A DNA stretch of 20,893 nt, taken from positions 1 through 20,893 of the forward strand of contig JBQNCN010000004.1 in assembly GCA_052169395.1 (NCBI GenBank), written 5' to 3'. Shown here in pieces: positions 6,392-14,725 of this stretch. Each line of letters opens with the position of its first letter. Within the stretch, counting starts at the first letter, position 1. The translations under genes and the position numbers were made by a program. Below the pieces are notes generated by a model. That model searched no databases. It was not told where the DNA came from and was given only the letters and a program-made list of their open reading frames with translations. The stretch comes from Fimenecus sp052169395. Lineage in GTDB: Bacteria > Bacillota > Clostridia > Oscillospirales > Acutalibacteraceae.

Positions 6392-6943
6392 ATCGGTACA
6401 AAGGAAAAAGAACCGCTTTTAAATGAGCGTATTCGTGATAAAGAAGTTCGGGTAATTGCTGAGGACGGTCAGCTTGGCGTAATGAGCGCTCAGGAGGCCT
6501 TGCAAGAAGCGCAGGCAAGAGGACTTGATCTTGTTAAAATCAATCCGGAGGCAAATCCTCCAGTTGTGAAAATTATGGACTACGGCAAATATCGTTTTGA
6601 CAAAGCCAAGCGTGAAAAAGAAGCACGTAAAAAGCAAAAAACGATAGAAGTTAAGGAAATAAGGCTTTCACTTAAAATTGATGTTCACGACTTTGATACC
6701 AAAGTAAATCAAGCCAAAAAATTTATTAAGCAAGGCAATAAGGTTAAGGTCAGTCTGCGTTTTCGCGGTAGAGAAATGGCTCACAATGAGCTTGGAGCCG
6801 TGAACATGGAACGCTTTGCAGCTGCGTTGGCAGAGGTTGCAACTGTTGACAAAAAGCCGATATTTGAGGGCAGACAGATGATTATGAATTTATCGCCTAA
6901 AATTGAAAAAAACATCGGGAGGAAAAAAGATGCCAAAGATTAA
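6392..6943 (+). CDS. infC: Translation initiation factor IF-3, probable AUC start
   Basis: IF-3 binds the 30S subunit, discriminates start codons and prevents early 50S joining. The frame opens after a TGA at 6383-6385 and reads TKEKEPLLNERIRDKEVRVIAEDGQLGVM, the usual IF-3 N-terminal domain, followed by the linker (KIMDYGKYRFDKAKREKEARKKQK) and C-terminal domain (IEVKEIRLSLKIDVHDFDTK, then VSLRFRGREM). The first ATG in frame (6482) would delete about 30 conserved residues. The only start preceding the conserved part with a good site is ATC at 6392, 7 bases after GGAGTG. IF-3 genes are known for non-AUG starts that allow self-repression. Product length would be 183. Its end overlaps rpmI by 14 bases. 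Confidence 0.9.
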   Translation: MGTKEKEPLLNERIRDKEVRVIAEDGQLGVMSAQEALQEAQARGLDLVKINPEANPPVVKIMDYGKYRFDKAKREKEARKKQKTIEVKEIRLSLKIDVHDFDTKVNQAKKFIKQGNKVKVSLRFRGREMAHNELGAVNMERFAAALAEVATVDKKPIFEGRQMIMNLSPKIEKNIGRKKDAKD

Positions 6944-7127
6944 GACTCATTCAGGTGCGAAAAAACGTTTTAAATTAAGTAAAAATGGAAAGCCTATCAG
7001 AGGTCATGCTAATAAGTCGCACATTTTGAATAAAAAGAGTACCAAGAGAAAGAGAAATCTCAGAAAAACTTCGGTTGCCGACAAAACAAATCATAAGGCA
7101 ATCAAAAGGCTTATTCCTTATAAATAA
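6930..7127 (+). CDS. rpmI: 50S ribosomal protein L35
   Basis: A 65-residue, strongly basic protein beginning MPKIKTHSGAKKRF and ending with KRLIPYK, the standard L35 pattern and length. The chosen ATG has GGGAGG 8 bases upstream; a longer frame from 6903 exists but its extra residues lie inside infC and are not part of the family. The gene overlaps the infC end by 14 bases in another frame and is followed after 37 bases by rplT, the usual order infC-rpmI-rplT. Confidence 0.97.
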   Translation: MPKIKTHSGAKKRFKLSKNGKPIRGHANKSHILNKKSTKRKRNLRKTSVADKTNHKAIKRLIPYK

Positions 7128-7164
7128 TTTTAAATTTTACTTTAATTTAACGGAGGCAATATAG

Positions 7165-7521
7165 ATGGCACGAGTAAAAGGTGCACTTAGCACGCGTAAA
7201 AGAAGAAAAAAGATATTAAAGCTTGCCAAAGGATATTACGGCGGAAAGAGTAAACTATTCAGAACAGCTAAAGAAGCTGTAATGAAAAGTGGTCAGTATG
7301 CATATATTGGCAGAAAGCAAAGAAAGAGAGATTTTAGAAGGCTTTGGATAACGAGAATTTCTGCTGCATGTAAAATGAATGATACAAATTACAGTACTTT
7401 TATGAACGGACTTAAAAAAGCGGGGATTGATTTAAATCGTAAAATGCTTTCTGAAATTGCAATATCAGATCCTGTTGCATTTACTGATCTTGTAAATCAG
7501 GCAAAAGAAGCCCTCAAGTGA
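7165..7521 (+). CDS. rplT: 50S ribosomal protein L20
   Basis: A 118-residue basic protein with the L20 pattern: MARVKGALSTRKRRKKILKLAKGYYG, a long helix through KQRKRDFRRLWITRI, and NGLKKAGIDLNRKMLSEIA. It binds 23S rRNA early in 50S assembly, and in Firmicutes also represses its own operon through the leader, which is present here at 6274-6391. GGAGG lies upstream of the ATG. A strong terminator follows. Confidence 0.98.
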   Translation: MARVKGALSTRKRRKKILKLAKGYYGGKSKLFRTAKEAVMKSGQYAYIGRKQRKRDFRRLWITRISAACKMNDTNYSTFMNGLKKAGIDLNRKMLSEIAISDPVAFTDLVNQAKEALK

Positions 7522-7552
7522 TAGCTTTAGTACAAAACTTTATATAAAAAAC

Positions 7553-7592
7553 GGGTTTCTCAGAGGTAATTCCTCAGAGAAATCCTTATTTT
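7553..7592 (+). terminator. Terminator after rplT
   Basis: GGGTTTCTC (7553-7561) pairs with GAGAAATCC (7577-7585, one G-U pair); an A-A mismatch and GAGG/CCTC around TAATT extend it. TTATTTT follows. The next start codon is only 4 bases beyond. Confidence 0.85.
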
Positions 7593-7596
7593 AATT

Positions 7597-8379
7597 ATGA
7601 ATACTTTTAAATTGGAAAGCGTTGACAATTTTAGAATAAAACGTTATAAAAAACTTGCGATTTCAAAAAAATATAGATATAGTGAAGGCCTTTTTATCCT
7701 TGAGGGATTGAGGCTTGTTTCGGATGCACTAAAAAGTGGCGTTGAAGTTTTTGAACTATATATTGAAGAAACAAAATTCAAAAAAATAAGAAATGAAATT
7801 GAAAGTTTGAATGTTTATGAAGTTTATTTGATAAGCGAAGAAATTTCAAATAAAATATCAGAAACGATATCTCCACAAGGGATTTTTGGGGTGTTTAAGA
7901 TTCCGAAGTCCAATGTTAAATTTGATTTCAAAAAGAAATATGTTATGCTGGATAAGATTCAAAATCCTGATAATCTGGGCGCGGTTTCAAGAACTGCAGA
8001 GGCTTTGGGTATAGCGGGACTTATTTTGTCTGGCGGATGTGATATATATAATCCAAAAGCTTTAAGGGCATCAATGGGCAGTCTTTTAAGGCTTCCTGTT
8101 TTTATTACTGAAAGCTCTAAAAAAGCCGTAGATGAGTTTTTGTCAAATGGTATGAAAGTATATATAACTGTACCGCAAAAAGATGCTTTAAGTATTAAAA
8201 CTGCGGATTTTTCGGGAGGCGTTGTTACAGTAATAGGTAATGAAGCAAACGGTGTATGTAAAGAAATTCTGGAAAGTCGTGCAGAAAAGATTACTGTCGA
8301 TATGAAAGGAAGTGTGGAATCACTTAATGCTTCCGCAGCTGCAATTATTTTGATGTGGGAGATGTGCCGTTTTGACTGA
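7597..8379 (+). CDS. SpoU/TrmH-family RNA 2'-O-methyltransferase
   Basis: A 260-residue SPOUT-class enzyme expected to methylate a ribose in rRNA or tRNA with S-adenosylmethionine. An N-terminal substrate-binding domain (about 10-100, with FILEGLRLV) precedes the knotted catalytic domain. The three family motifs are present: IQNPDNLGAVSRTAEALG with Asn123 and Arg132, VIGNEANGV (212-220) and SVESLNASAAA (239-249). Genes like this often sit downstream of rplT and are named ysgA or RlmB-like; the target nucleotide cannot be read from sequence. No ribosome binding site is visible before the ATG, which follows the rplT terminator almost directly, so expression may rely on read-through. Its end overlaps the next gene by 8 bases. 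Confidence 0.9.
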   Translation: MNTFKLESVDNFRIKRYKKLAISKKYRYSEGLFILEGLRLVSDALKSGVEVFELYIEETKFKKIRNEIESLNVYEVYLISEEISNKISETISPQGIFGVFKIPKSNVKFDFKKKYVMLDKIQNPDNLGAVSRTAEALGIAGLILSGGCDIYNPKALRASMGSLLRLPVFITESSKKAVDEFLSNGMKVYITVPQKDALSIKTADFSGGVVTVIGNEANGVCKEILESRAEKITVDMKGSVESLNASAAAIILMWEMCRFD

Positions 8380-9556
8380 ACTTTTCTATATAAAACTTCT
8401 TTTGGCATTAGGTAGTAGTGCTTTATACAATGAAATATTTTCATATTTTGAAACGGCTGAAAAAATATTTTCATCAAAAGACAGTGAAAGACGTTTCAGT
8501 GGACTTTTCACATGTAGGCAGCTTGAAAAATTAAATATGGATTATAATAAAAAGTCGCTTGAAATAATAAATATTTGTAAAAATAATAATTGGAAAATTA
8601 TAACTCCTGAAAGTGAATTTTATCCTAAGCGTCTTTTAAACATTTTAAATTATCCTCCTGTTATTTTTGTAGATGGTGATGAACGGGAACTTAATCGTTC
8701 TGAAATAATTTCCATAGTTGGAACAAGAAAGGCAACGGGATATAGTATTAATTTAACAAAAGCTCTTTCATATTCTCTTGCAAAATCAGGTATGAGCATT
8801 GTTTCAGGAGCGGCACTAGGTATTGATTCCGCCGCTCACAAGGGTGCAATATTTGCAAATGGAAAGACAGTTGCAGTTCTAGGATGTGGTTTTGGAACAA
8901 GATACCTTATGGAAAATTCAGAGCTTAGACACGATATATCTAAAAATGGCGCGGTTATATCCGAATTTCCGCCATTTTCAACTGCTTCAAAATATACATT
9001 TCCATTAAGGAATCGCATAATTTCGGGAATATCTCTTGGAACAGTTGTGATTGAAGCGGGTGAAAAATCAGGTTCTTTAATTACGGCAAGACTTGCTGCA
9101 GAGCAAGGTAGAGATGTTTTTGCAATTCCGGGAGATGTTATAACTTCAAGATTTACAGGAACAAATAAGCTTATAAGAGATGGTGCAAAGCCTGTATTCA
9201 CTCCATATGATGTTCTTTCTGAATATGAAGAAGAGTATAAAAATATAGATACAAAAAATACCGATTTATCGTTTGGTGAAATTATAAGTTCTTTGAAATC
9301 GAGCGATAAGGAAAAAAGTAATGAATGTAAAACCGTAAATCCCGTTACACCTAAACAAAATAAACGAACTTTACCGGAAAACTTGCCTAAAATGGTAATT
9401 AAGGTATATAATACTCTTTCATTCAAGCCTCAGATTGTTGATTTAATATCTGAAAAGGCGGAGCTTTCTATAAGTGAAACGCTTTCTGCGCTTACCACAC
9501 TTGAAATTTTGGATTTTTGTGAGCAGTGTGCGGGAAGTAAATATATTTGTAAATAA
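8372..9556 (+). CDS. dprA: DNA-processing protein DprA
   Basis: A 394-residue protein that loads RecA onto incoming single-stranded DNA during transformation, and occurs also in species not known to be competent. An N-terminal helical SAM-like region (about 1-60) precedes the Rossmann-like domain: SIVGTRKATGYS (114-125), VSGAALGIDSAAHKGA (144-159), AVLGCG, SEFPP, FPLRNRIISG (210-219), VVIEAGEKSGSLITARLA and AIPGDV. A low-complexity linker (about 290-345) leads to a C-terminal winged-helix-like part. The start is TTG, 10 bases after GGGAG, overlapping the upstream stop by 8 bases. The pair dprA-topA is common in Firmicutes. Confidence 0.95.
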   Translation: MTELFYIKLLLALGSSALYNEIFSYFETAEKIFSSKDSERRFSGLFTCRQLEKLNMDYNKKSLEIINICKNNNWKIITPESEFYPKRLLNILNYPPVIFVDGDERELNRSEIISIVGTRKATGYSINLTKALSYSLAKSGMSIVSGAALGIDSAAHKGAIFANGKTVAVLGCGFGTRYLMENSELRHDISKNGAVISEFPPFSTASKYTFPLRNRIISGISLGTVVIEAGEKSGSLITARLAAEQGRDVFAIPGDVITSRFTGTNKLIRDGAKPVFTPYDVLSEYEEEYKNIDTKNTDLSFGEIISSLKSSDKEKSNECKTVNPVTPKQNKRTLPENLPKMVIKVYNTLSFKPQIVDLISEKAELSISETLSALTTLEILDFCEQCAGSKYICK

Positions 9557-9572
9557 TTTTTTGGAGATATAA

Positions 9573-11705
9573 ATGGCAGACCTTGTAATAGTTGAGTCGC
9601 CTACAAAGGCAAAAATAATAGGAGGATATTTAGGTGCGGAATATGATGTTCAGGCATCTATAGGACATATAAGAGATCTTCCCGCGGCAAGAATGGCAGT
9701 TGATGTAAAAAATGATTTTAAGCCGGACTATACAATAGTTCGAGGAAAAAATGAACTTGTCAAAGAACTTAAGAAAAAAGCGGAAGGATCAAAGAATGTT
9801 TATCTTGCAACCGACCCTGATCGTGAGGGAGAGGCTATTTCTTGGCATTTGGCAAATGTTTTGGGTATTGATTTAAAAAATGCAAAGAGAGTTAAGTTTA
9901 ATGAAATAAATAAAAATTCTGTTATAAAAGGAATGAAAACGCCGGAACCGATAGATTTAGGTTTGGTTGATGCTCAGCAAGCACGTCGAGTGCTTGATAG
10001 ATTGGTTGGTTATAATTTAAGTCCGTTTGTAAGCAAAAAAATTCGTCCAAGGTTATCCGCAGGGCGTGTTCAATCGGTAGCACTTCGCATGATATGTGAC
10101 AGAGAGGATGAAATAAAGGCTTTTGTTCCCGTTGAATATTGGTCGGTTGATGCAATGTTTAAAGTTGATTCTTGCGATAAAACTTTTTCAGCAGCACTTG
10201 CAAAGTATATTAATAAGAAAATTACAATTTCCAATAAAGAAAATGCTGATGAAATAATTCAAAAAATCAAAAATTCAACATATAAAGCTGCGACTGTAAA
10301 AAAAGGAAAAAGAAAACAGTCGCCTGTTCCGCCGTTTACAACATCTACACTTCAGCAAACCGCAAGTTCAAAGCTTTCTTATGCAGCAGGCAGAACTATG
10401 AAAATAGCTCAGCAGCTTTATGAAGGAATAAATGTAAAAGGTTTTGGTGCAACAGGACTTATAACTTATATGCGTACAGATTCTTTGAGAATTTCAGAGG
10501 AGGCAAGAGCTCAGGCTAATGAATTTATTGCTGAAAATTATGGTAAGGAATATATTCCTGAAAAACAGAGATATTTTAAAAACAAAGGAAATGCACAGGA
10601 CGGACACGAAGCGATAAGACCTACAAATGTGAATATAACACCTGAACTTGCAAAGTCAAGTCTCACAACAGAGCAGCTAAAACTTTATACGCTTATTTGG
10701 AACAGATTTATAGCTTGCTTAATGGCTGAAAGCATTCAAAATACGGTAAAGGTTGAAATTGAAGCTACAGAAAAAAATACCGGAAAGATATTTACATTTA
10801 ATGCAAACGGACACAGCATTTATTTTGACGGTTTTCTTAGAGTATATAATTATGAAGACGATGAAGATAAGATTTTGCCTGAAATAAAGCAGGGTGATAA
10901 ACTTACTCTGGAAAATATAAAGGGGAATCAGCATTTTACCGAGGGACCTTCGAGATTTTCTGAGGGTTCTCTTATAAAAAAACTTGAAGAGGACGGTGTC
11001 GGAAGACCGTCTACATATGCGACAATTGTTTCCACGATAATAGCAAGAGAGTATGTAAGGCGTGAAGCCAAGCAGCTTGCACCGACAGAACTTGGATATG
11101 CTGTATGCGGATTGTTAAAGGATTATTTTCCTGAAATTGTCGACATAAAATTTACGGCGGAAATGGAAACAAAACTTGATAAAATAGAAAGTCATGAGAC
11201 AGATTATGTTACGGTATTAAAATCTTTTTGGGGTAATTTCGATTCGGCTTTAAAGCAAGCTAATGAAAATACAAAGGGTATTAAAATCAAACTTTCAGAG
11301 GATATGACAGATCTTGTATGCGAAAAATGTGGTAGTCCCATGGAAATAAAGCGTGGAAGATATGGTAAATTTTTAGCTTGTACCGGATATCCTGAATGTA
11401 AAAGTACAAAGCCTTATTTTAAGCCGACTGGTGTAAGCTGCCCAAAGTGCGGTAAGGAAATTTATTTAAGAGAAAGTCATAAGGGATATGTATTTTACGG
11501 TTGTTCTGGTTATCCGGAATGTGATTTTATAACTTGGGATATTCCAACTGAAAAAAAATGTCCGCAGTGTAATAAACCGCTTTTCAAAAAAAACAGGGGA
11601 AAGGGTTTTGTTTGTCTTATGGAAGGATGTGGATATACCGAGGGCGTTGTTGCAAAGAAAAAATCAACCGCTAAAAAGGAACAATCAGAGGAAAAGGTTG
11701 ATTAG
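9573..11705 (+). CDS. topA: DNA topoisomerase I (type IA)
   Basis: A 710-residue enzyme that relaxes negative supercoils by cutting one strand. The TOPRIM domain opens with VIVESPTKAK (Glu8) and contains TDPDREGE (80-87, metal-binding acids). The catalytic tyrosine is Tyr299 in GLITYMRTDS, with Arg301 beside it. LSAGRVQSVALR (161-172) and EDGVGRPSTYA are standard. The C-terminus carries three Cys4-type zinc ribbons (opening CEKCGSPM, CPKCGKEI and CPQCNKPL) and a short lysine-rich tail. GGAGAT precedes the ATG; the gene begins 16 bases after dprA and overlaps trmFO by 8 bases. Confidence 0.98.
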   Translation: MADLVIVESPTKAKIIGGYLGAEYDVQASIGHIRDLPAARMAVDVKNDFKPDYTIVRGKNELVKELKKKAEGSKNVYLATDPDREGEAISWHLANVLGIDLKNAKRVKFNEINKNSVIKGMKTPEPIDLGLVDAQQARRVLDRLVGYNLSPFVSKKIRPRLSAGRVQSVALRMICDREDEIKAFVPVEYWSVDAMFKVDSCDKTFSAALAKYINKKITISNKENADEIIQKIKNSTYKAATVKKGKRKQSPVPPFTTSTLQQTASSKLSYAAGRTMKIAQQLYEGINVKGFGATGLITYMRTDSLRISEEARAQANEFIAENYGKEYIPEKQRYFKNKGNAQDGHEAIRPTNVNITPELAKSSLTTEQLKLYTLIWNRFIACLMAESIQNTVKVEIEATEKNTGKIFTFNANGHSIYFDGFLRVYNYEDDEDKILPEIKQGDKLTLENIKGNQHFTEGPSRFSEGSLIKKLEEDGVGRPSTYATIVSTIIAREYVRREAKQLAPTELGYAVCGLLKDYFPEIVDIKFTAEMETKLDKIESHETDYVTVLKSFWGNFDSALKQANENTKGIKIKLSEDMTDLVCEKCGSPMEIKRGRYGKFLACTGYPECKSTKPYFKPTGVSCPKCGKEIYLRESHKGYVFYGCSGYPECDFITWDIPTEKKCPQCNKPLFKKNRGKGFVCLMEGCGYTEGVVAKKKSTAKKEQSEEKVD

Positions 11706-13044
11706 TAGATACGATAAAAACAGTTTAAGAATAGCAGTTGTAGGTGCAGGATTTGCAGGGTGTGAGGCAGCCGCAAGGCTTGCTAAGGACGGATATAATG
11801 TAATGCTTTATGAAATGAAGCCTAAAAAGTTTTCGCCTGCACATAAAATTTCCGATTTTGCAGAGCTTGTATGCTCAAATTCTTTTAAGGCTAAAAGGCT
11901 TGCGTCCGCTGCAGGTCTTTTAAAAGAAGAAATGCGCATGCTTGATTCCGTATGTATTTCAGTGGCATTTGAAACAAGTGTTAATGCAGGCGGAGCCTTG
12001 GCAGTTGACAGAAATTTGTTTTCAAGTCGCATGACTGAAATAATAAAAAATATTCCTAATATTGAAATTATAAATCAAGAAGTTTTTGATTTTCCTAAAG
12101 CCGATGCTGTTATAATTGCAGCAGGACCGCTTATAAGTAACGGTCTCAGCAATACTGTATGTAAACTTACAGGAACTGAAAATCTTTCTTTTTTTGATGC
12201 GGCGGCACCTATAATAACTAAAGAAAGTATTGATATGGACTTTGCGTTTTTACAGTCGAGATATGACAACGGGAATACCAATGACTATATAAATTGTCCT
12301 ATGAATAAAGAACAATATGAGCTTTTTTATAATGAATTAATAAATGCGGAAAGGGTTGTAAAAAAATCTTTTGAAAAAGGAAAAGATGTTTACGAAGGTT
12401 GTATGCCCATAGAGGTTCTTGCCGGCAGGGGAAAAGATGCCGCAAGATACGGTCCTTTAAAGCCTGTCGGTCTTATAAATCCAAAAACAAACCATCGTCC
12501 GTGGGCAAATCTTCAGCTTCGTAGGGAAAATAGAGAAGGGACCCTTTATAATTTGGTCGGATTTCAGACAAATCTTAAATTCCCTGAACAGAAAAGAGTT
12601 TTTTCAATGTTTGAAGCACTTAAAAATGCAGAATTTGTGCGCTATGGTGTAATGCATAGAAATACATTTTTAAATTCTCCAAAGGTTTTGAATTATAATA
12701 ATTCTTTAAAGATAAATTCAAATATATTTTTTGCAGGACAGATAACAGGTGTTGAAGGTTATATGGAAAGCGCTTCAAGCGGAATTTTTACGGCAATTCA
12801 GGTGGAAAGATATTTAAACGGCCTTTCTCCGATTGAGTTTTCTAAAAAGACAATGATTGGAGCCTTGGCAGGTTATCTTAATGATGAAACAACAAAGAGT
12901 TTTCAGCCTATGGGAGCAAATTTCGGAATAATACCACCGCTTGATGAAAATGAACGGGATAAAAAGAAAAGATATGAAAAGCTTTCAGAAAGAGCGTTAG
13001 GTGAACTGAAAAAGCTTATAGAAATTGCGGAACTTCGGGTGTGA
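11698..13044 (+). CDS. trmFO: Methylenetetrahydrofolate-tRNA (uracil-5-)-methyltransferase TrmFO
   Basis: A flavoprotein that makes 5-methyluridine at tRNA position 54 using methylenetetrahydrofolate as carbon donor. The FAD-binding motif VVGAGFAGCEAA starts at about residue 14. Two cysteines matching those important in the B. subtilis protein are seen: Cys59 in ELVCSNSF and Cys235 in EGCMPIEVLAGRG. The C-terminal part has GQITGVEGY and the MGANFGIIPPL ending. I chose the TTG at 11698 as start: it lies 6 bases after GAGG and gives 448 residues, near the family length of about 435; the longer frame back to 11608 would run inside the topA zinc ribbons. It overlaps the topA stop by 8 bases. Confidence 0.93.
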   Translation: MISRYDKNSLRIAVVGAGFAGCEAAARLAKDGYNVMLYEMKPKKFSPAHKISDFAELVCSNSFKAKRLASAAGLLKEEMRMLDSVCISVAFETSVNAGGALAVDRNLFSSRMTEIIKNIPNIEIINQEVFDFPKADAVIIAAGPLISNGLSNTVCKLTGTENLSFFDAAAPIITKESIDMDFAFLQSRYDNGNTNDYINCPMNKEQYELFYNELINAERVVKKSFEKGKDVYEGCMPIEVLAGRGKDAARYGPLKPVGLINPKTNHRPWANLQLRRENREGTLYNLVGFQTNLKFPEQKRVFSMFEALKNAEFVRYGVMHRNTFLNSPKVLNYNNSLKINSNIFFAGQITGVEGYMESASSGIFTAIQVERYLNGLSPIEFSKKTMIGALAGYLNDETTKSFQPMGANFGIIPPLDENERDKKKRYEKLSERALGELKKLIEIAELRV

Positions 13045-13721
13045 TTATGGACAAACTTAAAGAATTTGAAAAAAATATATGCTATGAGTTTAAAAATATT
13101 GAACTTTTAAAGTTGGCGCTTACACATAGCTCTTATTCCAATGAAAATAGGAGTGGTGAGGATAATGAACGCCTGGAGTTTTTAGGAGATTCCGTTTTAG
13201 GCTTTGTAGCTGCGGATTACTTATATAATCATCATAGAAAATTTCCTGAGGGACAACTCACAAAGTTGCGTGCTTATGCGGTATGTGAGCAATCGCTTGC
13301 AGGTTTTGCTAAAGAAATAGAACTTGGAAAATTTTTATACCTTGGTACAGGTGAGGATAAAAATGGAGGCAGAGAACGTAAAAGTATTACAAGCGATGCG
13401 TTTGAGGCGGTTATAGCAGCCATATTTCTTGACGGTGGTATAGATGAAGCAAAAAAATTTGTGTTAAGATTTATAAAGTCTTCAGTTGAGATGAAGCCTA
13501 CTTTTAATGATTATAAAACCGTGCTTCAGGAAATAGTTCAGCAAAATCCGGGAGATGTTCTTGCATACAGGCTTGTTTCAGAGGACGGACCCGATCATGA
13601 TAAAAGTTTTACTGTAGAAGTATTAGTTGATGGAAATGTTATAGGTAAAGGTACATCTGGTTCAAAGAAAAAAGCAGAGCAAGCTGCTGCAAAATCTGCA
13701 CTTGAGCTGATGGGAATATGA
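13041..13721 (+). CDS. rnc: Ribonuclease III
   Basis: A 226-residue double-strand-specific endoribonuclease for rRNA and mRNA processing. The signature ERLEFLGDS is at residues 43-51; acidic residues Glu43, Glu46 and Asp50, and Asp119 and Glu122 in SDAFEAVIAA, form the metal centre. The C-terminal double-stranded RNA-binding domain (about 157-226) ends with GSKKKAEQAAAKSAL. The start is either GTG at 13041, overlapping the trmFO stop as GTGA, or ATG at 13047; neither has a strong binding site. rnc next to smc and ftsY is the classical Gram-positive arrangement. Confidence 0.96.
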   Translation: MIMDKLKEFEKNICYEFKNIELLKLALTHSSYSNENRSGEDNERLEFLGDSVLGFVAADYLYNHHRKFPEGQLTKLRAYAVCEQSLAGFAKEIELGKFLYLGTGEDKNGGRERKSITSDAFEAVIAAIFLDGGIDEAKKFVLRFIKSSVEMKPTFNDYKTVLQEIVQQNPGDVLAYRLVSEDGPDHDKSFTVEVLVDGNVIGKGTSGSKKKAEQAAAKSALELMGI

Positions 13722-14725
13722 AACATATTAATGTGTCGCTTTTTGTTGTAAATAATGGATGTCCTTATAGATGTTCATTTTGTGACCAAACTCAAATATC
13801 GGGAAGCACTTATCTTCCAAGTGCAGATGATGTGAAAAAAGCTTGTGAAATTGCAATAAAAAGCGGCAAAACATCTTCTGAAAGCTCTGAAATAGCATTT
13901 TTTGGCGGTTCGTTTACTTGCATGGAAAAAGCTTATATGATTGAACTTTTAGAGGCAGCACAGGAATATATAGGTGAATATTTTAAAGGGATAAGGATAA
14001 GCACAAGACCTGATGCTATAGACAAAGAAATTTTAACAATTTTAAAAAAATATGGAGTAAGTTCCATTGAACTTGGGGCTCAAAGTCTTGATGATGAAGT
14101 TTTAAAAAGAAATTTCAGAGGACATAATTCAAAACATGTTGAAGAGGCATCAAAATTAATAAAAAAAATCGGAATTTCTTTAGGTCTTCAAATGATGACG
14201 GGACTTCCATTTGACACAAATGAAAAAACAATAAATACTGCAAAAAAAATAATTGCGATATCGCCCGAAACGGTTCGTATATATCCTTTGATAGTTCTTA
14301 AAAATACACTTTGCGGCAAATGGTATCTTGATGGAAAGTTTAAGCCACAGATGCTTTCAGAGGCGGTCAAGCTTTGTTCAGAACTTATTTTAATGTTTGA
14401 AAAAGAAAATATAAAAGTTATTCGTGTAGGACTTCATAGTGGAGGAAATATTGAAAGCGGTTATTTGGCTGGAGCTTATCATCCGGCATTTAGAGAGTTG
14501 TGTGAGAATGAAATTTTTTATAGAATTGTAAAAAATGAAATTTCAAATAAATCAAAAGATCAAGAATATGTTGTTTATACCGCTGAAACTTCACTTTCAA
14601 AAGCACGAGGACAAAGGAATTCGAATATATTAAGATTAGCGAAAAATGGCTATAATGTAACAATTAAACCGAAAAACGGTTTGGTAAACAGACAAATTGA
14701 AATAATGGAATCAGGTAGTTTATGA
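13718..14725 (+). CDS. Elp3-like radical SAM protein without acetyltransferase domain
   Basis: A 335-residue radical S-adenosylmethionine protein. The 4Fe-4S-binding cysteines are Cys15, Cys19 and Cys22 in CPYRCSFC, followed by FFGGSFT (SAM-binding GG), RISTRPDAID and IELGAQSLDDEVL, the pattern of the Elp3/HemN-like branch. Full Elp3 proteins (about 500 residues or more) have a C-terminal acetyltransferase domain that modifies tRNA wobble uridines; this protein ends before any such domain, so that reaction should not be assumed. The ATG overlaps the rnc stop as ATGA and its own stop overlaps the smc start in the same way. Substrate unknown. Confidence 0.85.
   Translation: MKHINVSLFVVNNGCPYRCSFCDQTQISGSTYLPSADDVKKACEIAIKSGKTSSESSEIAFFGGSFTCMEKAYMIELLEAAQEYIGEYFKGIRISTRPDAIDKEILTILKKYGVSSIELGAQSLDDEVLKRNFRGHNSKHVEEASKLIKKIGISLGLQMMTGLPFDTNEKTINTAKKIIAISPETVRIYPLIVLKNTLCGKWYLDGKFKPQMLSEAVKLCSELILMFEKENIKVIRVGLHSGGNIESGYLAGAYHPAFRELCENEIFYRIVKNEISNKSKDQEYVVYTAETSLSKARGQRNSNILRLAKNGYNVTIKPKNGLVNRQIEIMESGSL

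Noticed and set aside
6482..6943. infC starting at the first ATG
   Set aside because: It would lose the conserved IF-3 N-terminal residues and has no good binding site.
6903..7127. Longer L35 frame from 6903
   Set aside because: The ATG at 6930 has the strong GGGAGG site and gives the standard L35 N-terminus.
11608..13044. trmFO starting at 11608
   Set aside because: The extra residues are another frame of the topA zinc-ribbon region and do not belong to the family.
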